This document shows, piece by piece, positions 52,680-63,980 of a DNA stretch of 64,000 nt. Position 1 is the stretch's first letter. Each line of letters begins with the position of its first letter. Location: assembly GCF_963576545.1 (NCBI RefSeq), contig NW_026870424.1, positions 124,001-188,000 of the forward strand. The letters run 5' to 3'. Position numbers and translations under genes: made by a program. Below the pieces are notes generated by a model that had not been told where the DNA came from, did not search any database, and saw nothing but the letters and a program-made list of their open reading frames with translations. This stretch comes from Limanda limanda (Eukaryota > Chordata > Actinopteri > Pleuronectiformes > Pleuronectidae).

Positions 52680-53980
52680 AGGCTCTACCCCCACTAAATG
52701 GGGTTGCGCGCATCGATCAGTACCATCCTTGAGCTTCTCCGACTTTCGGAAGGGTTAGGGTTAGGGTTAGGGATGAAAGCACATAGGAGAAAGAGATATT
52801 CTTGAATAACGTTTTTTGTGAAGGTCGGAGAGACTTGCAAGTAGGCTCTACCCCCACTAAATGGGGTAGCGCGCATCGATCGGTACCATCCTTGAGCTTC
52901 TCCGACTTTCGGAAGGGTTAGGGTTAGGGTTAGGGATGAAAGCACATAGGAGAAAGAGATATTCTTGAATAACTTTTTTTGTGAAGGTCGGAGAGACTTG
53001 CAAGTAGGCTCTACCCCCACTAAATGGGGTAGCGCGCATCGATCGGTACCATCCTTGAGCTTCTCCGACTTTCGGAAGGGTTAGGGTTAGGGTTAGGGAT
53101 GAAAGCACATAGGAGAAAGAGATATTCTTGAATAACTTTTTTTGTGAAGGTCGGAGAGACTTGCAAGTAGGCTCTACCCCCACTAAATGGGGTAGCGCGC
53201 ATCGATCGGTACCATCCTTGAGCTTCTCCGACTTTCTGAAGGGTTAGGGTTAGGGTTAGGGATGAAAGCACATAGGAGAAAGAGATATTCTTGAATAACT
53301 TTTTTTGTGAAGGTCGGAGAGACTTGGAAAGTGGTTGCATCTGGACTAATTTGGGTCCTGCGGATCGATTGGTACCATCCCCGAGCTTGTACGACCTTCG
53401 GAAGAGGTCGACCGACGAAATTCCCCCAAATCTGAGGAGATATTCTTGAATAACTTTTTTTGTGAAGGTCGGAGAGACTTGCAAGTAGGCTCTACCCCCA
53501 CTAAATGGGGTAGCGCGCATCGATCGGTACCATCCTTGAGCTTCTCCGACTTTCGGAAGGGTTAGGGTTAGGGTTAGGGATGAAAGCACATAGGAGAAAG
53601 AGATATTCTTGAATAACTTTTTTTGTGAAGGTCGGAGAGACTTGGAAAGTGGTTGCATCTGGACTAATTTGGGTCCTGCGGATCGATTGGTACCATCCCC
53701 AAGCTTGTACGACCTTCGGAAGAGGTCGACCGACGAAATTCCCCCAAATCTGAGGAGATATTCTTGAATAACTTTTTTTGTGAAGGTCGGAGAGACTTGC
53801 AAGTAGGCTCTACCCCCACTAAATGGGGTTGCGCGCATCGATCGGTACCATCCTTGAGCTTCTCCGACTTTCGGAAGGGTTAGGGTTAAGGTTAGGGATG
53901 AAAGCACATAGGAGAAAGAGATATTCTTGAATAACTTTTTTTGTGAAGGTCGGAGAGACTTGCAAGTAGGCTCTACCCCC
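52680..53980 (+). repeat. Copy of 41,272-42,572
   Basis: Offset 11,408 aligns ACGTTTTTT (41,403 and 52,811), TTTCTGAAGG (41,829 and 53,237), the rare B variant CCCCAAGCTT (42,293 and 53,701) and the decayed block (42,469 and 53,877). Beyond 53,980 the next monomers match the left copy only after a 318-bp (A+B) shift, shown by TAGCGCACATCG at 43,071 and 54,161. Confidence 0.8.
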
Positions 53981-56900
53981 ACTAAATGGGGTTGCGCGCA
54001 TCGATCAGTACCATCTTTGAGCTTCTCCGACTTTCGGAAGGGTTAGGGTTAGGGTTAGGGATGAAAGCACATAGGAGAAAGAGATATTCTTGAATAACTT
54101 TTTTTGTGAAGGTCGGAGAGACTTGCAAGTAGGCTCTACCCCCACTAAATGGGGTAGCGCACATCGATCGGTACCATCTTTGAGCTTCTCCGACTTTCGG
54201 AAGGGTTAGGGTTAGGGTTAGGGATGAAAGCACATAGGAGAAAGAGATATTCTTGAATAACTTTTTTTGTGAAGATCGGAGAGACTTGCAAATAGGCTCT
54301 ACCCCCACTAAATGGGGTAGCGCGCATCGATCGGTACCATCCTTGAGCTTCTCCGACTTTCGGAAGGGTTAGGGTTAGGGTTAGGGATGAAAGCACATAG
54401 GAGAAAGAGATATTCTTGAATAACTTTTTTTGTGAAGGTCGGAGAGACTTGCAAGTAGGCTCTACCCCCACTAAATGGGGTAGCGCGCATCGATCGGTAC
54501 CATCCTTGAGCTTCTCCGACTTTCGGAAGGGTTAGGGTTAGGGTTAGGGATGAAAGCACATAGGAGAAAGAGATATTCTTGAATAACTTTTTTTGTGAAG
54601 GTCGGAGAGACTTGGAAAGTGGTTGCATCTGGACTAATTTGGGTCCTGCGGATCGATTGGTACCATCCCCGAGCTTGTACGACCTTCGGAAGAGGTCGAC
54701 CGACGAAATTCCCCCAAATCTGAGGAGATATTCTTGAATAACTTTTTTTTTGAAGGTCGGAGAGACTTGCAAGTAGGCTCTACCCCCACTAAATGGGGTT
54801 GCGCGCATCGATCAGTACCATCCTTGAGCTTCTCCGACTTTCGGAAGGGTTAGGGTTAGGGTTAGGGATGAAAGCACATAGGAGAAAGAGATATTCTTGA
54901 ATAACGTTTTTTGTGAAGGTCGGAGAGACTTGCAAGTAGGCTCTACCCCCACTAAATGGGGTAGCGCGCATCGATCGGTACCATCCTTGAGCTTCTCCGA
55001 CTTTCGGAAGGGTTAGGGTTAGGGTTAGGGATGAAAGCACATAGGAGAAAGAGATATTCTTGAATAACTTTTTTTGTGAAGGTCGGAGAGACTTGCAAGT
55101 AGGCTCTACCCCCACTAAATGGGGTAGCGCGCATCGATCGGTACCATCCTTGAGCTTCTCCGACTTTCGGAAGGGTTAGGGTTAGGGTTAGGGATGAAAG
55201 CACATAGGAGAAAGAGATATTCTTGAATAACTTTTTTTGTGAAGGTCGGAGAGACTTGGAAAGTGGTTGCATCTGGACTAATTTGGGTCCTGCGGATCGA
55301 TTGGTACCATCCCCGAGCTTGTACGACCTTCGGAAGAGGTCGACCGACGAAATTCCCCCAAATCTGAGGAGATATTCTTGAATAACTTTTTTTGTGAAGG
55401 TCGGAGAGACTTGCAAGTAGGCTCTACCCCCACTAAATGGGGTTGCGCGCATCGATCGGTACCATCCTTGAGCTTCTCCGACTTTCGGAAGGTTTGGGTT
55501 AAGGTTAGGGATGAAAGCACATAGGAGAAAGAGATATTCTTGAATAACTTTTTTTGTGAAGGTCGGAGAGACTTGCAAGTAGGCTCTACCCCCACTAAAT
55601 GGGGTAACGCGCATCGATCGGTACCATCCTTGAGCTTCTCCGACTTTCGGAAGGGTTAGGGTTAGGGTTAGGGATGAAAGCACATAGGAGAAAGAGATAT
55701 TCTTGAATAACTTTTTTTGTGAAGGTCGGAGAGACTTGGAAAGTGGTTGCATCTGGACTAATTTGGGTCCTGCGGATCGATTGGTACCATCCCCAAGCTT
55801 GTACGACCTTCGGAAGAGGTCGACCGACGAAATTCCCCCAAATCTGAGGAGATATTCTTGAATAACTTTTTTTGTGAAGGTCGGAGAGACTTGCAAGTAG
55901 GCTCTACCCCCACTAAATGGGGTTGCGCGCATCGATCGGTACCATCCTTGAGCTTCTCCGACTTTCGGAAGGGTTAGGGTTAAGGTTAGGGATGAAAGCA
56001 CATAGGAGAAAGAGATATTCTTGAATAACTTTTTTTGTGAAGGTCGGAGAGACTTGCAAGTAGGCTCTACCCCCACTAAATGGGGTAACGCGCATCGATC
56101 GGTACCATCCTTGAGCTTCTCCGACTTTCGGAAGGGTTAGGGTTAGGGTTAGGGATGAAAGCACATAGGAGAAAGAGATATTCTTGAATAACTTTTTTTG
56201 TGAAGGTCGGAGAGACTTGAAAAGTGGTTGCATCTGGACTAATTTGGGTCCTGCGGATCGATTGGTACCATCCCCGAGCTTGTACGACCTTCGGAAGAGG
56301 TCGACCGACGAAATTCCCCCAAATCTGAGGAGATATTCTTGAATAACTTTTTTTGTGAAGGTCGGAGAGACTTGCAAGTAGGCTCTACCCCCACTAAATG
56401 GGGTTGCGCGCATCGATCAGTACCATCCTTGAGCTTCTCCGACTTTCGGAAGGGTTAGGGTTAGGGTTAGGGATGAAAGCACATAGGAGAAAGAGATATT
56501 CTTGAATAACTTTTTTTGTGAAGGTCGGAGAGACTTGCAAGTAGGCTCTACCCCCACTAAATGGGGTAGCGCGCATCGATCGGTACCATCTTTGAGCTTC
56601 TCCGACTTTCGGAAGGGTTAGGGTTAGGGTTAGGGATGAAAGCACATAGGAGAAAGAGATATTCTTGAATAACTTTTTTTGTGAAGATCGGAGAGACTTG
56701 CAAATAGGCTCTACCCCCACTAAATGGGGTAGCGCGCATCGATCGGTACCATCCTTGAGCTTTTCCGACTTTCGGAAGGGTTAGGGTTAGGGTTAGGGAT
56801 GAAAGCACATAGGAGAAAGAGATATTCTTGAATAACTTTTTTTGTGAAGGTCGGAGAGACTTGCAAGTAGGCTCTACCCCCACTAAATGGGGTAGCGCGC

Positions 56901-57704
56901 ATCGATCGGTACCATCCTTGAGCTTCTCCGACTTTCGGAAGGGTTAGGGTTAGGGATGAAAGCACATAGGAGAAAGAGATATTCTTGAATAACTTTTTTT
57001 GTGAAGGTCGGAGAGACTTGCAAGTAGGCTCTACCCCCACTAAATGGGGTAGCGCGCATCGATCAGTACCATCCTTGAGCTTCTCCGACTTTCGGAAGGG
57101 TTAGGGTTAGGGTTAGGGATGAAAGCACATAGGAGAAAGAGATATTCTTGAATAACTTTTTTTGTGAAGGTCGGAGAGACTTGCAAGTAGGCTCTACCCC
57201 CACTAAATGGGGTAGCGCGCATCGATCGGTACCATCCTTGAGCTTCTCCGACTTTCGGAAGGGTTAGGGTTAGGGTTAGGGATGAAAGCACATAGGAGAA
57301 AGAGATATTCTTTAATAACTTTTTTTGTGAAGGTCGGAGAGACTTGGAAAGTGGTTGCATCTGGACTAATTTGGGTCCTGCAGATCGATTGGTACCATCC
57401 CCGAGCTTGTACGACCTTCGGAAGAGGTCGACCGACGAAATTCCCCCAAATCTGAGGAGATATTCTTGAATAACTTTTTTTGTGAAGGTCGGAGAGACTT
57501 GCAAGTAGGCTCTACCCCCACTAAATGGGGTTGCGCGCATCGATCAGTACCATCCTTGAGCTTCTCCGACTTTCGGAAGGGTTAGGGTTAGGGTTAGGGA
57601 TGAAAGCACATAGGAGAAAGAGATATTCTTGAATAACGTTTTTTGTGAAGGTCGGAGAGACTTGCAAGTAGGCTCTACCCCCACTAAATGGGGTAGCGCG
57701 CATC

Positions 57705-60280
57705 GATCGGTACCATCCTTGAGCTTCTCCGACTTTCGGAAGGGTTAGGGTTAGGGTTAGGGATGAAAGCACATAGGAGAAAGAGATATTCTTGAATAAC
57801 TTTTTTTGTGAAGGTCGGAGAGACTTGCAAGTAGGCTCTACCCCCACTAAATGGGGTAGCGCGCATCGATCGGTACCATCCTTGAGCTTCTCCGACTTTC
57901 GGAAGGGTTAGGGTTAGGGTTAGGGATGAAAGCACATAGGAGAAAGAGATATTCTTGAATAACTTTTTTTGTGAAGGTCGGAGAGACTTGGAAAGTGGTT
58001 GCATCTGGACTAATTTGGGTCCTGCGGATCGATTGGTACCATCCCCGAGCTTGTACGACCTTCGGAAGAGGTCGACCGACGAAATTCCCCCAAATCTGAG
58101 GAGATATTCTTGAATAACTTTTTTTGTGAAGGTCGGAGAGACTTGCAAGTAGGCTCTACCCCCACTAAATGGGGTTGCGCGCATCGATCGGTACCATCCT
58201 TGAGCTTCTCCGACTTTCGGAAGGTTTGGGTTAAGGTTAGGGATGAAAGCACATAGGAGAAAGAGATATTCTTGAATAACTTTTTTTGTGAAGGTCGGAG
58301 AGACTTGCAAGTAGGCTCTACCCCCACTAAATGGGGTAACGCGCATCGATCGGTACCATCCTTGAGCTTCTCCGACTTTCGGAAGGGTTAGGGTTAGGGT
58401 TAGGGATGAAAGCACATAGGAGAAAGAGATATTCTTGAATAACTTTTTTTGTGAAGGTCGGAGAGACTTGAAAAGTGGTTGCATCTGGACTAATTTGGGT
58501 CCTGCGGATCGATTGGTACCATCCCCGAGCTTGTACGACCTTCGGAAGAGGTCGACCGACGAAATTCCCCCAAATCTGAGGAGATATTCTTGAATAACTT
58601 TTTTTGTGAAGGTCGGAGAGACTTGCAAGTAGGCTCTACCCCCACTAAATGGGGTTGCGCGCATCGATCAGTACCATCCTTGAGCTTCTCCGACTTTCGG
58701 AAGGGTTAGGGTTAGGGTTAGGGATGAAAGCACATAGGAGAAAGAGATATTCTTGAATAACTTTTTTTTTGAAGGTCGGAGAGACTTGCAAGTAGGCTCT
58801 ACCCCCACTAAATGGGGTAGCGCGCATCGATCGGTACCATCTTTGAGCTTCTCCGACTTTCGGAAGGGTTAGGGTTAGGGTTAGGGATGAAAGCACATAG
58901 GAGAAAGAGATATTCTTGAATAACTTTTTTTGTGAAGATCGGAGAGACTTGCAAATAGGCTCTACCCCCACTAAATGGGGTAGCGCGCATCGATCGGTAC
59001 CATCCTTGAGCTTCTCCGACTTTCGGAAGGGTTAGGGTTAGGGTTAGGGATGAAAGCACATAGGAGAAAGAGATATTCTTGAATAACTTTTTTTGTGAAG
59101 GTCGGAGAGACTTGCAAGTAGGCTCTACCCCCACTAAATGGGGTAGCGCGCATCGATCGGTACCATCCTTGAGCTTCTCCGACTTTCGGAAGGGTTAGGG
59201 TTAGGGTTAGGGATGAAAGCACATAGGAGAAAGAGATATTCTTGAATAACTTTTTTTGTGAAGGTCGGAGAGACTTGCAAGTAGGCTCGGCCCCCACTAA
59301 ATGGGGTAGCGCGCATCGATCAGTACCATCCTTGAGCTTCTCCGACTTTCGGAAGGGTTAGGGTTAGGGTTAGGGATGAAAGCACATAGGAGAAAGAGAT
59401 ATTCTTGAATAACTTTTTTTGTGAAGGTCGGAGAGACTTGCAAGTAGGCTCTACCCCCACTAAATGGGGTAGCGCGCATCGATCGGTACCATCCTTGAGC
59501 TTCTCCGACTTTCGGAAGGGTTAGGGTTAGGGTTAGGGATGAAAGCACATAGGAGAAAGAGATATTCTTGAATAACTTTTTTTGTGAAGGTCGGAGAGAC
59601 TTGGAAAGTGGTTGCATCTGGACTAATTTGGGTCCTGCGGATCGATTGGTACCATCCCCGAGCTTGTACGACCTTCGGAAGAGGTCGACCGACGAAATTC
59701 CCCCAAATCTGAGGAGATATTCTTGAATAACTTTTTTTGTGAAGGTCGGAGAGACTTGCAAGTAGGCTCTACCCCCACTAAATGGGGTTGCGCGCATCGA
59801 TCAGTACCATCCTTGAGCTTCTCCGACTTTCGGAAGGGTTAGGGTTAGGGTTAGGGATGAAAGCACATAGGAGAAAGAGATATTCTTGAATAACGTTTTT
59901 TGTGAAGGTCGGAGAGACTTGCAAGTAGGCTCTACCCCCACTAAATGGGGTAGCGCGCATCGATCGGTACCATCCTTGAGCTTCTCCGACTTTCGGAAGG
60001 GTTAGGGTTAGGGTTAGGGATGAAAGCACATAGGAGAAAGAGATATTCTTGAATAACTTTTTTTGTGAAGGTCGGAGAGACTTGCAAGTAGGCTCTACCC
60101 CCACTAAATGGGGTAGCGCGCATCGATCGGTACCATCCTTGAGCTTCTCCGACTTTCGGAAGGGTTAGGGTTAGGGTTAGGGATGAAAGCACATAGGAGA
60201 AAGAGATATTCTTGAATAACTTTTTTTGTGAAGGTCGGAGAGACTTGGAAAGTGGTTGCATCTGGACTAATTTGGGTCCT
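57705..60280 (+). repeat. 3,700-bp-offset duplication, left copy
   Basis: This segment recurs at 61,405-63,980. The most telling marker is a two-base change to CTCGGCCCCC at 59,289-59,290 and 62,989-62,990, seen nowhere else. The B starts 57,995, 58,475, 59,609 and 60,252 match 61,695, 62,175, 63,309 and 63,952. The offset equals 16 standard A, one 162-bp A and 6 B. The left copy alone has a T9 run at about 58,762. Confidence 0.87.
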
Positions 60281-61404
60281 GCGGATCGATTGGTACCATC
60301 CCCGAGCTTGTACGACCTTCGGAAGAGGTCGACCGACGAAATTCCCCCAAATCTGAGGAGATATTCTTGAATAACTTTTTTTGTGAAGGTCGGAGAGACT
60401 TGCAAGTAGGCTCTACCCCCACTAAATGGGGTAGCGCGCATCGATCGGTACCATCCTTGAGCTTCTCCGACTTTCGGAAGGGTTAGGGTTAGGGTTAGGG
60501 ATGAAAGCACATAGGAGAAAGAGATATTCTTGAATAACTTTTTTTGTGAAGGTCGGAGAGACTTGGAAAGTGGTTGCATCTGGACTAATTTGGGTCCTGT
60601 GGATCGATTGGTACCATCCCCGAGCTTGTACGACCTTCGGAAGAGGTCGACCGACGAAATTCCCCCAAATCTGAGGAGATATTCTTGAATAACTTTTTTT
60701 GTGAAGGTCGGAGAGACTTGCAAGTAGGCTCTACCCCCACTAAATGGGGTTGCGCGCATCGATCGGTACCATCCTTGAGCTTCTCCGACTTTCGGAAGGG
60801 TTAGGTTTAGGGTTAGGGATGAAAGCACATAGGAGAAAGAGATATTCTTGAATAACTTTTTTTGTGAAGGTCGGAGAGACTTGCAAGTAGGCTCTACCCC
60901 CACTAAATGGGGTAGCGCGCATCGATCAGTAGCATCCTTGAGCTTCTCCGACTTTCGGAAGGGTTAGGGTTAGGGTTAGGGATGAAAGCACATAGGAGAA
61001 AGAGATATTCTTGAATAACTTTTTTTGTGAAGGTCGGAGAGACTTGCAAGTAGGCTCTACCCCCACTAAATGGGGTAGCGCGCATCGATCGGTACCATCC
61101 TTGAGCTTCTCCGACTTTCGGAAGGGTTAGGGTTAGGGTTAGGGATGAAAGCACATAGGAGAAAGAGATATTCTTGAATAACTTTTTTTGTGAAGGTCGG
61201 AGAGACTTGGAGAGTGGTTGCATCTGGACTAATTTGGGTCCTGCGGATCGATTGGTACCATCCCCGAGCTTGTACGACCTTCGGAAGAGGTCGACCGACG
61301 AAATTCCCCCAAATCTGAGGAGATATTCTTGAATAACTTTTTTTGTGAAGGTCGGAGAGACTTGCAAGTAGGCTCTACTCCCACTAAATGGGGTTGCGCG
61401 CATC

Positions 61405-63980
61405 GATCGGTACCATCCTTGAGCTTCTCCGACTTTCGGAAGGGTTAGGGTTAGGGTTAGGGATGAAAGCACATAGGAGAAAGAGATATTCTTGAATAAC
61501 TTTTTTTGTGAAGGTCGGAGAGACTTGCAAGTAGGCTCTACCCCCACTAAATGGGGTAGCGCGCATCGATCGGTACCATCCTTGAGCTTCTCCGACTTTC
61601 GGAAGGGTTAGGGTTAGGGTTAGGGATGAAAGCACATAGGAGAAAGAGATATTCTTGAATAACTTTTTTTGTGAAGGTCGGAGAGACTTGGAAAGTGGTT
61701 GCATCTGGACTAATTTGGGTCCTGCGGATCGATTGGTACCATCCCCGAGCTTGTACGACCTTCGGAAGAGGTCGACCGACGAAATTCCCCCAAATCTGAG
61801 GAGATATTCTTGAATAACTTTTTTTGTGAAGGTCGGAGAGACTTGCAAGTAGGCTCTACCCCCACTAAATGGGGTTGCGCGCATCGATCGGTACCATCCT
61901 TGAGCTTCTCCGACTTTCGGAAGGTTTGGGTTAAGGTTAGGGATGAAAGCACATAGGAGAAAGAGATATTCTTGAATAACTTTTTTTGTGAAGGTCGGAG
62001 AGACTTGCAAGTAGGCTCTACCCCCACTAAATGGGGTAACGCGCATCGATCGGTACCATCCTTGAGCTTCTCCGACTTTCGGAAGGGTTAGGGTTAGGGT
62101 TAGGGATGAAAGCACATAGGAGAAAGAGATATTCTTGAATAACTTTTTTTGTGAAGGTCGGAGAGACTTGAAAAGTGGTTGCATCTGGACTAATTTGGGT
62201 CCTGCGGATCGATTGGTACCATCCCCGAGCTTGTACGACCTTCGGAAGAGGTCGACCGACGAAATTCCCCCAAATCTGAGGAGATATTCTTGAATAACTT
62301 TTTTTGTGAAGGTCGGAGAGACTTGCAAGTAGGCTCTACCCCCACTAAATGGGGTTGCGCGCATCGATCAGTACCATCCTTGAGCTTCTCCGACTTTCGG
62401 AAGGGTTAGGGTTAGGGTTAGGGATGAAAGCACATAGGAGAAAGAGATATTCTTGAATAACTTTTTTTGTGAAGGTCGGAGAGACTTGCAAGTAGGCTCT
62501 ACCCCCACTAAATGGGGTAGCGCGCATCGATCGGTACCATCTTTGAGCTTCTCCGACTTTCGGAAGGGTTAGGGTTAGGGTTAGGGATGAAAGCACATAG
62601 GAGAAAGAGATATTCTTGAATAACTTTTTTTGTGAAGATCGGAGAGACTTGCAAATAGGCTCTACCCCCACTAAATGGGGTAGCGCGCATCGATCGGTAC
62701 CATCCTTGAGCTTCTCCGACTTTCGGAAGGGTTAGGGTTAGGGTTAGGGATGAAAGCACATAGGAGAAAGAGATATTCTTGAATAACTTTTTTTGTGAAG
62801 GTCGGAGAGACTTGCAAGTAGGCTCTACCCCCACTAAATGGGGTAGCGCGCATCGATCGGTACCATCCTTGAGCTTCTCCGACTTTCGGAAGGGTTAGGG
62901 TTAGGGTTAGGGATGAAAGCACATAGGAGAAAGAGATATTCTTGAATAACTTTTTTTGTGAAGGTCGGAGAGACTTGCAAGTAGGCTCGGCCCCCACTAA
63001 ATGGGGTAGCGCGCATCGATCAGTACCATCCTTGAGCTTCTCCGACTTTCGGAAGGGTTAGGGTTAGGGTTAGGGATGAAAGCACATAGGAGAAAGAGAT
63101 ATTCTTGAATAACTTTTTTTGTGAAGGTCGGAGAGACTTGCAAGTAGGCTCTACCCCCACTAAATGGGGTAGCGCGCATCGATCGGTACCATCCTTGAGC
63201 TTCTCCGACTTTCGGAAGGGTTAGGGTTAGGGTTAGGGATGAAAGCACATAGGAGAAAGAGATATTCTTGAATAACTTTTTTTGTGAAGGTCGGAGAGAC
63301 TTGGAAAGTGGTTGCATCTGGACTAATTTGGGTCCTGCGGATCGATTGGTACCATCCCCGAGCTTGTACGACCTTCGGAAGAGGTCGACCGACGAAATTC
63401 CCCCAAATCTGAGGAGATATTCTTGAATAACTTTTTTTGTGAAGGTCGGAGAGACTTGCAAGTAGGCTCTACCCCCACTAAATGGGGTTGCGCGCATCGA
63501 TCAGTACCATCCTTGAGCTTCTCCGACTTTCGGAAGGGTTAGGGTTAGGGTTAGGGATGAAAGCACATAGGAGAAAGAGATATTCTTGAATAACGTTTTT
63601 TGTGAAGGTCGGAGAGACTTGCAAGTAGGCTCTACCCCCACTAAATGGGGTAGCGCGCATCGATCGGTACCATCCTTGAGCTTCTCCGACTTTCGGAAGG
63701 GTTAGGGTTAGGGTTAGGGATGAAAGCACATAGGAGAAAGAGATATTCTTGAATAACTTTTTTTGTGAAGGTCGGAGAGACTTGCAAGTAGGCTCTACCC
63801 CCACTAAATGGGGTAGCGCGCATCGATCGGTACCATCCTTGAGCTTCTCCGACTTTCGGAAGGGTTAGGGTTAGGGTTAGGGATGAAAGCACATAGGAGA
63901 AAGAGATATTCTTGAATAACTTTTTTTGTGAAGGTCGGAGAGACTTGGAAAGTGGTTGCATCTGGACTAATTTGGGTCCT
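61405..63980 (+). repeat. 3,700-bp-offset duplication, right copy
   Basis: This is the second copy of 57,705-60,280. It runs to the window edge, where B reads CCTGTGGATC (T at 63,982). That variant is absent at 60,282 in the left copy but present in the next B at 60,600. The match therefore slips by one A+B dimer at the edge, or the same CpG transition occurred twice. Confidence 0.82.

Noticed and set aside
54952..56076. Longest frame (374 codons, minus strand) as a repeat protein gene
   Set aside because: It is open only because A+B is 318 bp and one 162-bp monomer keeps frame. Its sequence is the same translated satellite as elsewhere.
163..63961. Dozens of overlapping minus-strand open reading frames of 60-374 codons
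   Set aside because: They are shadows of the satellite. The same DNA is open in two frames, neighbouring monomers are read in different frames, many starts are GTG (reverse of the CCCCCAC end), and every copy ends at the same TAG from CTAAATGG. No domain, codon bias or gene context supports coding.
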